This document shows positions 1 to 7,742 of a DNA stretch of 64,000 nucleotides, piece by piece; positions within the stretch are counted from its first letter, which is position 1, and every line of letters starts with the position of its first letter. The translations under genes and the position numbers were made by a program. The notes under the pieces were generated by a model. The model was not told where the DNA came from and did not search any database. It saw nothing but the letters and a program-made list of their open reading frames with translations. This DNA is from Oerskovia turbata (lineage in GTDB: Bacteria; Actinomycetota; Actinomycetes; Actinomycetales; Cellulomonadaceae), in the NCBI RefSeq assembly GCF_000718325.1, contig NZ_JOFV01000018.1, positions 45,009 to 109,008 on the forward strand, given 5' to 3'.

Positions 1-1
1 C

Positions 2-292
2 GCCGCGTACGCCCTGGGGATGGTGACGCTCGGAGCGGGCAGCGTGGTCCTGTGCGTGACCCTGCTCCGTGCGGCACTGCTGCCACGCGGCATCGCGCTC
101 TGGGGAGCGGTGGGCTACGCGCTCTTCGCGCTCGGCTCGGTGCTCGAGCTCCTCGGGGTCACGGGGGCGGGCCTCGTCCTCGCCGTCCCGGCAGGTCTGT
201 TCGAGGTGGTCCTCGCGATCTGGCTGATCACGGTCGGGCTCGGGCGGCGACCGGCGCGCGCCAGGGACGCCTCGGGCGTGCTCACGGTGTGA
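2..292 (+). CDS. DUF4386-like membrane protein, 5' truncated
   Basis: The reading frame is open through the left window edge, so only the C-terminal part is present; the in-frame ATG at 20 is internal. What remains is at least two hydrophobic helices, including LPRGIALWGAVGYALFALGS and GLFEVVLAIWLITVG, followed by an Arg-rich cytoplasmic tail. This pattern matches the C-terminal end of DUF4386 integral membrane proteins, whose function is unknown. The family call rests on recalled similarity and on helix pattern only, because the diagnostic N-terminal part is outside the window. Confidence 0.6.
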   Translation, partial: AAYALGMVTLGAGSVVLCVTLLRAALLPRGIALWGAVGYALFALGSVLELLGVTGAGLVLAVPAGLFEVVLAIWLITVGLGRRPARARDASGVLTV

Positions 293-379
293 GGCTGGCG
301 CCGCAGCGACCGATGAGTTCCGACCCTCCGCACGGTCCACCCCCTCGACCACCCGTCCTGCGCACTCCTGGAGGTTCCT

Positions 380-661
380 GTGACTGACACCCCGGCCGCC
401 TCCGCGACCTCCCCCGCGACCGCCCGGACGCTGCAGGGCCCGGGCGCCACGCTCCACCACGAGGTCAGGGGCCAGGGGCCGCTCGTGGTGCTCGTCGGGG
501 TCGGCGAGGACTCGACGGGTCAGCTCTGCGACCGGACGTCGACGGCGCTCGCGGCCCTGCTCGGCACCACGACCACGCTCTTCCCGGGCGACCACACGGG
601 CTTCGTCGACCACCCGGCCGCCTTCGCCCAGCGCTTGCGCAAGGTGCTCGGCACCGCTTGA
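380..661 (+). CDS. Alpha/beta-hydrolase remnant with internal deletion
   Basis: A 93-residue frame starting with GTG behind a GGAGG at about 370. Residues 22-39 look like the first strands of an alpha/beta hydrolase (GATLHHEVRGQGPLVVLVG). Residues 41-90 look like the end of such an enzyme, including the acid/histidine region FPGDHTGFVDHP with His72. The whole middle, including the G-x-S-x-G nucleophile elbow, is absent, and the protein is about one third of the usual 260-290 residues. The junction near residue 39-42 is in frame. I read it as an in-frame internal deletion of a hydrolase gene that still has its ribosome-binding site and stop. It is unlikely to be catalytic. A small fold-related protein is a less likely alternative. 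Confidence 0.65.
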   Translation: MTDTPAASATSPATARTLQGPGATLHHEVRGQGPLVVLVGVGEDSTGQLCDRTSTALAALLGTTTTLFPGDHTGFVDHPAAFAQRLRKVLGTA

Positions 662-719
662 GCCGCACCGGGCCAGCCACCACCCCGACCCGCCCCACCC
701 ACCCGACACGAGGAGCACC

Positions 720-1010
720 ATGTCATTTCAGGCCTACCTGGACGCCGTCGAGGACAAGACCGGCCTCACCCCGCGCCAGCTCGTGGCGATCGCGCACGAG
801 AAGGGCTACGACGACCCGGCCGTGAAGGCCGGCGTGATCGTCGAGTGGCTCAAGGAGGACTACGACCTCGGCCGCGGTCACGCGATGGCGATCGTCCACG
901 TCATCAAGAAGGGCCCGACGATCGACAGCAAGCACGTCGGCTCGACCGGCACGCACCGCGACGAGTCGGACACCCTGTGGTTGGACGGCAAGGCGACCAA
1001 GCCCGCCTGA
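720..1010 (+). CDS. DUF4287 domain protein
   Basis: A 96-residue protein whose first 65 residues match the DUF4287 pattern: MSFQAYLDAVEDKTGLTPRQ, then a VKAGVIVEWLKEDYDLGRGH segment and AIVHVIKKG. The family is small, soluble and alpha-helical, and its function is unknown; it is often found fused to or beside SRPBCC/AHSA1 proteins. Here it stands alone with a polar C-terminal tail. The ATG follows GAGGAGCACC, a good ribosome-binding site. A second protein with a related N-terminal region fused to an SRPBCC domain lies at 57742-58356. Confidence 0.85.
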   Translation: MSFQAYLDAVEDKTGLTPRQLVAIAHEKGYDDPAVKAGVIVEWLKEDYDLGRGHAMAIVHVIKKGPTIDSKHVGSTGTHRDESDTLWLDGKATKPA

Positions 1011-1127
1011 GCGTCGCCCGGCCCTGCTGCCCGACGACGGCTCGCACCCTCCGCGCACGGCGAGCGGGCAGGCGCTCGGCGGCGGGCACGCCGACTGCCG
1101 CAGGCGGGCTTCGATATCCTCCACGCC

Positions 1128-1430
1128 ATGCGTATCCCCAAGGTCGTGGCCGGGTGGACGGTCGCGGCCGTCGTCGTCACGACACCGGTCGTCGTCTGGG
1201 TCGCGAGCTGGACGACGACCGAGCAGACCTGCGTCGTCGAGAGCGACGTGGCCCCGCACGCGAACCGTTCCCGGACGTACTACGACGTGCGCACGTCGTG
1301 CGGCCTGCTCGGGGTCAACGAAACCCGCCAGAGCCGGTTGGACGACGCGATCGACCCGGGGCAGACGTACCGCATGACGATCGAGGACCGGACGATCGCG
1401 CAGTGGCTGATCGACGTCGAGGAGCTGTGA
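1128..1430 (+). CDS. Hypothetical single-pass membrane protein
   Basis: 100 residues. A short basic N-terminus (MRIPK) is followed by one hydrophobic helix (about residues 7-27) and a polar domain with two cysteines (TCVVES and TSCGLLG), probably outside the membrane and possibly disulphide-linked. I do not recognise the family. There is no ribosome-binding site; instead a TATCCT -10-like box lies seven bases before the ATG, fitting a leaderless transcript. Codon use is typical of the window. Confidence 0.55.
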   Translation: MRIPKVVAGWTVAAVVVTTPVVVWVASWTTTEQTCVVESDVAPHANRSRTYYDVRTSCGLLGVNETRQSRLDDAIDPGQTYRMTIEDRTIAQWLIDVEEL

Positions 1431-1488
1431 CGGCTTCGGCCGGTGGGGGACCGCGCAGACGCGGCCTGACCGGAGGCGGGGCGGAGAG

Positions 1489-1905
1489 TCAGCCCACGAA
1501 GAGGCAGAACGGATGACCTGACGGGTCCGCGTAGACGCGCAGGGGCTCCTCGGGGTCGTCCGACCGGTCGCGGAGCAGGCGGGCGCCGAGCGCCAGGGCG
1601 CGTTCGTGCTGGGCGTCGAGGGCCTCCCGGTCGGGGACCGTGCAGTCGAGGTGGAGCTGCTGAGGGACGGCCGGCTCGGGCCAGGTCGACGGCAGCAGGT
1701 GCTCGACCTGCTGGAACGCGAGCGGCACCCCGCCCGGCGAACGCAGGACCAGCCAGTCCGCGCCGGCAGGGTCCGGCCGGCCGGTCGCGGGCGGCTCGTC
1801 GCCCGCGCGGTACTCCAAGCCGAAGAGGGCGCGGTAGAACTCGGCGAGGCCGCGGGCGTCGGTCGTGTCGAGCACTACCTGCCGGATCCTCGGGAACGTG
1901 GTCAT
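1489..1905 (-). CDS. VOC-family (glyoxalase-like) protein
   Basis: 138 residues with the vicinal-oxygen-chelate pattern: an opening strand (IRQVVLDTTDARGLAEFYRA), a central HLDCTV segment carrying a likely metal-ligand His, and an ending YADPSGHPFCLFVG that supplies the closing glutamate-equivalent region. Members include glyoxalase I, dioxygenases and antibiotic-binding proteins; the substrate cannot be told from sequence. The start at 1905 was chosen because AGGAGG precedes it at ideal spacing; a longer in-frame extension to 2130 has no such site. The gene is divergent from the small gene at 1997. Confidence 0.85.
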   Translation of the reverse strand: MTTFPRIRQVVLDTTDARGLAEFYRALFGLEYRAGDEPPATGRPDPAGADWLVLRSPGGVPLAFQQVEHLLPSTWPEPAVPQQLHLDCTVPDREALDAQHERALALGARLLRDRSDDPEEPLRVYADPSGHPFCLFVG

Positions 1906-1984
1906 CGTGGACGCCTCCTGGTAGCGGTCGACAGGCTCCCACCGTGCTCCGGGTCCGGGCAGCCCGCACTCCGCGCTGCATTGG

Positions 1985-1996
1985 TACGTTCCTGCC
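1985..1996 (+). promoter_or_regulatory. Leaderless-type -10 box TACGTT
   Basis: TACGTT (1985-1990) is followed by exactly six bases and then the GTG start at 1997. With no Shine-Dalgarno sequence, transcription would begin at or one base from the start codon. This is one of about 16 such arrangements in the window. Confidence 0.45.
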
Positions 1997-2281
1997 GTGG
2001 ACACGCCGCCGACGACAGCGCTCGACCGTCTGGCCGGCCTCGCTGCGGACCTGCCCGAGGTACCCGGCCCGCAGGAGGTCGAACGCGTGGCCGCGGCGGT
2101 GCGGGCCGCGGCGCTGGACGGGGCGTCCACCGACCAGATCGCGACGGTCGGCCACCTGTCCGTCCGCTGGGTCGAGGAACTCCTCGGGGACGCGTCCGCG
2201 AACGGCTACGGCCCTCACGGCTCCCGCGCTCGCCCGCGTCCCCACCGTGCCCGCGGTCGAGTGACACCCGGGATGCGCTGA
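1997..2281 (+). CDS. Small hypothetical protein with HTH-like helix pair
   Basis: 94 residues from a GTG start with a TACGTT box six bases upstream. The segment TDQIATVGHLSVRWVEELL resembles a helix-turn-helix, and the C-terminal 25 residues are very basic (repeated RARPRPHRARGR), which would suit nucleic-acid binding. I do not recognise the family. It is divergently transcribed from the VOC protein and could act on that gene, but this is only an inference from position. The tail may be partly a by-product of GC-rich sequence. Confidence 0.5.
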   Translation: MDTPPTTALDRLAGLAADLPEVPGPQEVERVAAAVRAAALDGASTDQIATVGHLSVRWVEELLGDASANGYGPHGSRARPRPHRARGRVTPGMR

Positions 2282-2389
2282 GCACGACCGCAGGGCCGGC
2301 CGCCGGTCGGGCGTCCGGGATCCGTCCCGCGAGGTTCGGCCGGCGATCGGTCCCTCGTCGCGCGGAGGGCGCCGTGGCATCCTGGCCCG

Positions 2390-3034
2390 GTGCGTGTCGA
2401 GCCGGTCAGCCAGGAGGTCCTCGTCGCACGGGTCGCCGCGCTCGTCGTCGAGCGCTTGCGCGGCGACGGGCCGTCGACGAGGGTCCTCGTCGACGGCCAC
2501 CCCTCGACCCGCCCGGAGCGCCTCGCCGACGCGCTCGTCGAACCCCTGCGTGTCGCCGGCCGCCCGACGGCGCGCGTCAGCGTGCGGGACTTCCTGCGGC
2601 CCGCGTCGCTGCGGCTCGAGCACGGGCACGAGGACCCGGACTCGTTGCTCGACGAGTGGATCGACGTGGAGGCGCTGAACCGGGAGGTGCTGACCGCCGT
2701 CGGGCCGCAGGGGGAGGGACGCTACCTGCCCAGCCTGCGCGACCCCGTGACCTCGCGCTCGACGCGCGCCGGCTACGTCGAGGCGCCACCGGGGCTCGTC
2801 GTCCTGCTCGACGGGTCCCTGTCGCTGGGGCGCGGGCTCGACGTCGACCTGACCGTCCACCTGGCACTCCAGGACGCGACCCTCGCGCGGCGCACGCCCC
2901 CCGCGGACGCCTGGACGCTGCCCGCGTACGAGCGCTACCGGGCCGAGGTGGCGCCCGAGCGGACGGCCGACGTGGTCGTGCGCGTCGACGACGCGCGGCG
3001 CCCCGCCTGGGTCACGCGCCTCGCGAGACCGTGA
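2390..3034 (+). CDS. Uridine-kinase-like protein lacking a P-loop
   Basis: 214 residues resembling actinobacterial proteins usually labelled uridine kinase: an N-terminal VLVDG strand, SVRDFLRPASLRLEHGHEDP, a central LPSLRDPVTSRSTRAGYVE, LVVLLDGSLSLGRGLDVDLT, and VVVRVDD near the end. The position of the Walker A motif reads DGHPSTRPE, with no GxxxxGK[ST], so nucleotide binding and kinase activity are doubtful; the whole subfamily appears to share this loss. The GTG start has CATCCT six bases upstream (leaderless type). Its last 23 bases overlap the end of the convergent lipoprotein gene. Confidence 0.75.
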   Translation: MRVEPVSQEVLVARVAALVVERLRGDGPSTRVLVDGHPSTRPERLADALVEPLRVAGRPTARVSVRDFLRPASLRLEHGHEDPDSLLDEWIDVEALNREVLTAVGPQGEGRYLPSLRDPVTSRSTRAGYVEAPPGLVVLLDGSLSLGRGLDVDLTVHLALQDATLARRTPPADAWTLPAYERYRAEVAPERTADVVVRVDDARRPAWVTRLARP

Positions 3035-3749
3035 CCCGCCCGTTGGACGAGGACGCGTCGATCGAGAACTCGCCGTCGGGGTCGTCCGGGACGGTGACGT
3101 CGGTGCCGCCCAGGTCGGTCTCGGCGCGCACCCGGTAGCTGCCGTCGGGGACGGTGACCTCGACCCTGCCGTTGTCGGTCGTCGCCCGGACGTCCTGCGG
3201 GGTCGTGAGGGTCAGCTCGACCGCCCCGTTGGACGTCTCGGCGTCGACGCCCTCGGTGCCGCCGAGCCGCGTCCCCGTGACCTTGCCGTTCGAGGTCCGC
3301 GCGACGATCCCGTGGTCGATGTCGGCGAGGGTGATGGACCCGTTGGACGTCTCGACGTCCACCGCGCCGGTCGCGGTCAGGTCGATGCTGCCGTGGTCGG
3401 TACTGCCCGTGACGGGCAGCCCCGCGGGCAGGTCGACCGAGTAGCTCGCCGAGCAGTGCCGTCCGCACCCGGACAGGACCAGGACGCCGTCCTCGACGCG
3501 GTGCGTCTCCTGCTCGGGGTAGGCGCCCGCGTAGTCGACCGTGCGCTCGATGCCGACCTCGGTCGCCGCCGCGTCCCCGCGCAGCGCGACGGACCCGGCG
3601 CCGAGGTCGAGGCGCACGGACGTGATCTCGTCCGTGACCGTGTAGGTGTCGGTCGCGATCGATCGCGACCCGAACCCGCACGCCCCGAGCGCGAGCGCCG
3701 TGACGGCGACCAGGCCCGCCGTCACCAGTCGCCGGTTCGTGGTCCGCAT
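3012..3749 (-). CDS. DUF4097-type surface lipoprotein
   Basis: 245 residues. The N-terminus has a basic start, a hydrophobic stretch and a lipobox (LALGAC), so it is a predicted lipoprotein anchored outside the membrane. The rest is a repetitive beta-helix-like domain with recurrent TSNGxV/TDNGxV units (for example VETSNGSITLADI and AETSNGAVELTL), typical of DUF4097 putative adhesins. Function is unknown; the family is often linked to envelope regulation. The start at 3749 was chosen over a much longer in-frame extension because the signal peptide begins there and AGGGG lies upstream. It overlaps the convergent gene 2390-3034 by 23 bases. Confidence 0.85.
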   Translation of the reverse strand: MRTTNRRLVTAGLVAVTALALGACGFGSRSIATDTYTVTDEITSVRLDLGAGSVALRGDAAATEVGIERTVDYAGAYPEQETHRVEDGVLVLSGCGRHCSASYSVDLPAGLPVTGSTDHGSIDLTATGAVDVETSNGSITLADIDHGIVARTSNGKVTGTRLGGTEGVDAETSNGAVELTLTTPQDVRATTDNGRVEVTVPDGSYRVRAETDLGGTDVTVPDDPDGEFSIDASSSNGRVTVSRGA

Positions 3750-4049
3750 GTCGATCCCCTGTTCGTCGTGTCCGAGGTGTTCGTGAGGTGGTGGGGGCCC
3801 CACCCCCCGGCGGGGCCCACCACCATCGAGGCTAGGACGGAAGGGGCTCGGGGCGACATCGGGTGTTCCCCCCATTTCGCCCTCGGGGTCAACCCCGAGT
3901 CCGGCGCAGGCCCTGGTGGCGGGGGTGCGGGGTGAACCTTGCTCGTTCGCCGAGCGGTCCCGAACTTCTGCGGGGTACTCTCGCCCGGGTAGGGAGGTTT
4001 CCGACCTACCCATGTCCGGGGGAACGACCGTCGACGGAGAACGGTAGAC
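3750..4049. other. Intergenic region between divergent genes
   Basis: 300 bases between the lipoprotein and the ROK regulator. They must hold promoters for both directions, but I cannot assign -35/-10 pairs with confidence. The only clear structure is the inverted repeat at 3987-4011. No small coding frame stands out. Confidence 0.5.
3987..4011. promoter_or_regulatory. Inverted repeat upstream of ROK operon
   Basis: Perfect 7-bp arms GGGTAGG (3987-3993) and CCTACCC (4005-4011), 11 bases apart, ending 38 bases before the ROK start. It could be an operator for autoregulation by the ROK protein or an RNA hairpin in its leader. Confidence 0.4.
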
Positions 4050-5300
4050 ATGCTTCTTGCAGGAGATCAACGACTGCTCCGGGAGATCAACGCCCGCGCG
4101 GTCCTCGAGGTGCTCGACGCCCACGACACGCTCGGCAGGCCCGAGATCGTCGCGGCCACGGGCCTGTCCAAGACCACCGTGGCCCTCGCGCTGCGCACGT
4201 TCGTCGAGCAGGGGCTCGTCGAGGAGGCCGGCCTCGACCACGACCGACGCGGCCCCGCAGCCACGCTGTACCGCGTCGACCCCGAGCACGGCTACGCGCT
4301 CGCGGTCGACATCGGGCACGTGCGCGTCCGCGTCGCCCTCGTCGACCTCGTCGGCCGCGTCCGCGCCCGCGCCGAGCAGCCGCTGTCCGCGAAGGAGCCC
4401 GAGGCGCGCGCGAGCGCGGTCGAGAAGCTCGCAGCGCACTGCGTCGCCGCGGTGCGCCACGACACGGGCGCCGAGTCCGTCGCGATCCGGTGCGCCGTCG
4501 TCGGGCTCCCGGCGATCGTGGGCGCCGACCACGCCATGGTGCGCCGCGTCCCCGGCCTCGAGAAAGGCGGACCCACGCTCCACGCCGCCCTCGAAGAAGG
4601 CCTCGGATGCCCCGTCGTCCTCGAGAACGACGTCAACCTCGCGGCGATCGCCGAGCAGCGCGTGGGCGCGGGCAAGGGCCTCGACTCGTTCGTCCTGCTG
4701 CGCCTGGGCATCGGGCTGGGTGCAGGCATCGTCATCGACGGCAAGCTGCACCGCGGCGCGTCCGGCGGGGCCGGCGAGGTCGCGTTCCTCCCGCAGCCCG
4801 GCCGCGCGCTCGGTGCCGAGAGCGTCGGCGCCGCGTCGCTCCAGGCGTCGGCCAAGGAGGCGGGCCTGCCCGCGGGTCTCGCACCGCACGAGGTCCTCGA
4901 CCTCGCGACCGACGGCGACGAGCGCGCCGTCGCGGTCGTCGACGAGCTCGCCGGGCGCCTCGCCGTGCTGATCGCGTCCGTCGCGCTCCTGCTCGAACCG
5001 CAGAAGATCGTCCTCGCGGGCGTCGCGCGCGAGGACGCGGTCCTGGGCCGCGTCCAGACCTACCTCACCGAACGGGTCGGCATCCTGCCGATCGTGGTCG
5101 AACCCAGCGCCGTCGCGGACGACGCCGTGCTGCTCGGTGCGGCGGCCCTCGCCCGGGACACGCTGCGGGACCAGGCGTTCAGCGCCGCGGTCCGGCGCGC
5201 CGCCGAGTCGGAGGACCTGACCGACGACGACGCGCCCCTCGACGCGGACCTCGCCACCGGCCTCTCCTCCCGAGGGGTCGACGATGCGCGCACCCTCTGA
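4050..5300 (+). CDS. ROK-family transcriptional regulator
   Basis: 416 residues. Residues 1-75 form a winged helix-turn-helix (VLEVLDAHDTLGRPEIVAAT, then GLSKTTVALALRTFVEQGLV); the rest is a sugar-kinase-like ROK domain with ENDVNLAAIAEQ, LRLGIGLGAGIVIDG and GGAGEVAF. The cysteine zinc motif of ROK kinases (C-x-C-G-x2-G-C) is missing, being replaced by a LPQPGRALGAESV region, so a sugar-sensing repressor rather than a kinase is likely. It overlaps the deacetylase gene by 17 bases, so it probably controls the deacetylase and transporter in the same transcript. The inducer is likely a sugar or amino sugar (inference). Confidence 0.9.
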   Translation: MLLAGDQRLLREINARAVLEVLDAHDTLGRPEIVAATGLSKTTVALALRTFVEQGLVEEAGLDHDRRGPAATLYRVDPEHGYALAVDIGHVRVRVALVDLVGRVRARAEQPLSAKEPEARASAVEKLAAHCVAAVRHDTGAESVAIRCAVVGLPAIVGADHAMVRRVPGLEKGGPTLHAALEEGLGCPVVLENDVNLAAIAEQRVGAGKGLDSFVLLRLGIGLGAGIVIDGKLHRGASGGAGEVAFLPQPGRALGAESVGAASLQASAKEAGLPAGLAPHEVLDLATDGDERAVAVVDELAGRLAVLIASVALLLEPQKIVLAGVAREDAVLGRVQTYLTERVGILPIVVEPSAVADDAVLLGAAALARDTLRDQAFSAAVRRAAESEDLTDDDAPLDADLATGLSSRGVDDARTL

Positions 5301-6273
5301 CCTCGTGACCCGGCTCGGCCTCCCGCCGGACGCCCGGGCGCTGATCCTCAACGCCGACGACCTCGGCATGTGCCGCGCCGCCAACCGTGCGATCACCGAG
5401 CTGCTCGTCGCGGGTCACCTCGACTCCGCGACGCTCATGGTGCCGTGCCCCTGGGCGCCCGAGGCGCTCGCCTTCGCGGCCGACCGCATCGACCTCGACC
5501 TGGGCGTGCACCTCGTCCTCACGAGCGAGTGGACCCGGTACCGGTGGCGCCCCCTCACCGGGGTCGGGACGACCCTCGTCGACGACGCCGGATACTTCCC
5601 GGCCGACTGCCGCAGCGTCGAGCTCCGGGCGAGCGACGCGGACGTCGCGGCCGAGCTCGCCGCCCAGCTCGACGCGGCGCTCGCCGCAGGCATGGACGTC
5701 ACGCACCTCGACAACCACATGGGCTCGGTCTACGGGCTCGAGACAGGCCGCAGCTTCCTGCCGCAGGTCTTCGAGCTCGCGGCCCGTCACGGCCTGCCGT
5801 TCCGGCTGCCTCGCACGGTCGGCCTCGGACTGCCCGACACCTACCGCTCGTCGCTCGACCAGGCCGCGGCCGCGGCCGACGCGGCCGGCGTCGTGATCCT
5901 CGACCACCTCGCGACGCACCCGTTCGAGCTGCTCGGGGAGGGGACGCCCGACGAGGAGGACTACGCCTCGATGAAGGCGGGCTTCCTCGATCTGCTCCGC
6001 GCGACCGCACCGGGAGTCACCGAGGTCTTCCTGCACCCCATGCTCGACGACGACGAGCTCGGCGACGTCGCCGACCACGCAGTCGCCAAGCGCGGCTTCG
6101 AGCGCCGGCTGCTGGCCGACCCGGACGTCGCCGCGACCCTCGCCGAGGAGGGGATCGTGCGCGTCGGCTGGCGCGACCTCCGCGACGTCCAGCGCGGGCT
6201 CGCACCCCGGGCGCGCGACGCCTCGGGCACCCCGGTCGCCCGGGCGAGCGACGCCGTCGGGGGTGCTCGATGA
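5284..6273 (+). CDS. ChbG/YdjC-family carbohydrate deacetylase
   Basis: 329 residues. The metal-binding motifs of the YdjC/ChbG family are present: NADDLGMC (residues 23-30, Asp25/Asp26), THLDNHMGS with two histidines, and HPMLDDDELGD near the end. Known members remove acetyl groups from chitooligosaccharides or other N-acetylated glycans in the cytoplasm. It starts inside the ROK gene and ends in an ATGA overlap with the transporter, so translation of the three is coupled. The context suggests uptake and deacetylation of a glycan fragment; the exact substrate is not visible. The last 30 residues are Ala/Arg-rich and probably disordered. Confidence 0.88.
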   Translation: MRAPSDLVTRLGLPPDARALILNADDLGMCRAANRAITELLVAGHLDSATLMVPCPWAPEALAFAADRIDLDLGVHLVLTSEWTRYRWRPLTGVGTTLVDDAGYFPADCRSVELRASDADVAAELAAQLDAALAAGMDVTHLDNHMGSVYGLETGRSFLPQVFELAARHGLPFRLPRTVGLGLPDTYRSSLDQAAAAADAAGVVILDHLATHPFELLGEGTPDEEDYASMKAGFLDLLRATAPGVTEVFLHPMLDDDELGDVADHAVAKRGFERRLLADPDVAATLAEEGIVRVGWRDLRDVQRGLAPRARDASGTPVARASDAVGGAR

Positions 6274-7697
6274 GCGCGCTCACGGCCCTGCGCGACCGTC
6301 GCCTGACCGGCCTCCCCTCGCGCGCCCAGACCCTCGCCTACGGCGCCTCGGCGTTCCCCGCGAACCTCATGGCGCAGACGTTCTCCGCGTTCGTCGTGTT
6401 CTTCTACGTCGACCACCTCAAGGTCCCCGCGGGCTGGGTCGCGGGCGCGATGGTCGCGCACGGGATCCTCAACGCGCTCCTCAACCCGCTCGTCGGCGCC
6501 GCCTCCGACCGGCACCGCACCCGCTGGGGGCGGCGTGTCCCGTGGATCGGGCTGGGGATCGTGCCGCTCGTCGCGGCGTTCTCGCTGCTGTGGATGCCTC
6601 CCGAGGTCAGCCCCGCGGGTCTGCTCGTCTGGTTCCTCGTAGTCGTCGCGGTCTACGACGTCGCGTACGTCGCGGTCGTCCTCAACACCTCGGCGCTCTT
6701 CCCGGAGATCTTCCGCACGACGGCGGAGCGCGCCCGCGGCAACACGCCGCGCCAGATCTTCGGGCTGGTCGGGATGATCCTCGGCACGGCCGCGGCACCG
6801 TTGCTCTACGGGTCGCCGCTCGGGTGGGTCGGCATGGGGCTCGTGCTGGGCGCGCTGTGCCTCGCGTTCTTCGTGTGGTCCCTCACGGGCATGGTCGAGC
6901 GGCCCGTCGACGAGGTCGAGGTCAGGGCTCGCGAGGCCGCGCTGCCGCTGCGGGACCAGCTCCGGTACACGTTCGCGAACAAGGCCTTCGTGACGTACGT
7001 CCTGGGGTCCCTGCTGCTCCAGTCCACGACCGCGATCCTGCTCGCGTCGGTGCCGTTCTACGTGCGCTACGTGCTCGGCGGCGCCGAGGCCGACGCGACG
7101 CTCGTGCTCGCGCCGATCTTCGTCGTCGCGATCCCCTCGATCGTCGGCTGGTCCTGGGTGGTCCGCACGGTCGGCCCGCGCCGGGCGTTGCTGTGGTCCG
7201 TCGCGGCGTACGGCGTGGCCGTCGGGCTGTTCATGCTCCCCGGCTCGCTGCCGGGGGCCATGGCCGTGGCCGGGCTCGTGGGCATCGGCGTCGCGGGCAT
7301 GATGCAGCTCCTCGAGGTCGCGCTCGGGCAGGTGATCGACGACGACGAGCGGCGCACCGGTCTCCGCCGCGAGGGCATGTACTTCGGGGTCAACGGGTTC
7401 GTGGTGCGCGGCTCGGTGATCGTGCAGGCGGTCGTGATCGCCGTGGTCCTCGGCGCGACGGGCTACGACGCCGGGCTCACGGTGGCGGCCCAGCCGGAGA
7501 CCGTGTCGACCGGGATCCGGGTGCTCATGGGCGGCGTGCCGCTCGTGGTCGCCGGGCTCGCGTGGCTCTGCTTCTGGGCGTACCCGCTGCGCGGGCTCGA
7601 CGTGCCGACGGTGGGTGGCGCGGGGGACGCGGCCGGTGGTGTGCCGGGTGGTGCCGGTGACGACGAGCCGCAGGATGCCGAGGCGCTGAGCCGCTGA
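6270..7697 (+). CDS. GPH-type sugar/cation MFS symporter
   Basis: 475 residues with about 12 membrane segments. Features of the glycoside-pentoside-hexuronide family are present: SAFVVFFYVDHLK in the first helices, NPLVGAASDRHRTRWGRRVPW as the loop 2-3 signature, and a conserved cytoplasmic loop near FRTTAERARGNTPRQIFGLV. It should import a glycoside with H+ or Na+. Its ATG overlaps the stop of the deacetylase gene (ATGA). The cargo is probably the substrate of that deacetylase. The C-terminal 30 residues are Gly/Ala/Asp-rich. Confidence 0.88.
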   Translation: MSALTALRDRRLTGLPSRAQTLAYGASAFPANLMAQTFSAFVVFFYVDHLKVPAGWVAGAMVAHGILNALLNPLVGAASDRHRTRWGRRVPWIGLGIVPLVAAFSLLWMPPEVSPAGLLVWFLVVVAVYDVAYVAVVLNTSALFPEIFRTTAERARGNTPRQIFGLVGMILGTAAAPLLYGSPLGWVGMGLVLGALCLAFFVWSLTGMVERPVDEVEVRAREAALPLRDQLRYTFANKAFVTYVLGSLLLQSTTAILLASVPFYVRYVLGGAEADATLVLAPIFVVAIPSIVGWSWVVRTVGPRRALLWSVAAYGVAVGLFMLPGSLPGAMAVAGLVGIGVAGMMQLLEVALGQVIDDDERRTGLRREGMYFGVNGFVVRGSVIVQAVVIAVVLGATGYDAGLTVAAQPETVSTGIRVLMGGVPLVVAGLAWLCFWAYPLRGLDVPTVGGAGDAAGGVPGGAGDDEPQDAEALSR

Positions 7698-7742
7698 CGC
7701 GCCGGGCATGACAAGGGCTCGACGAGGGAGAGGACGACCCCG

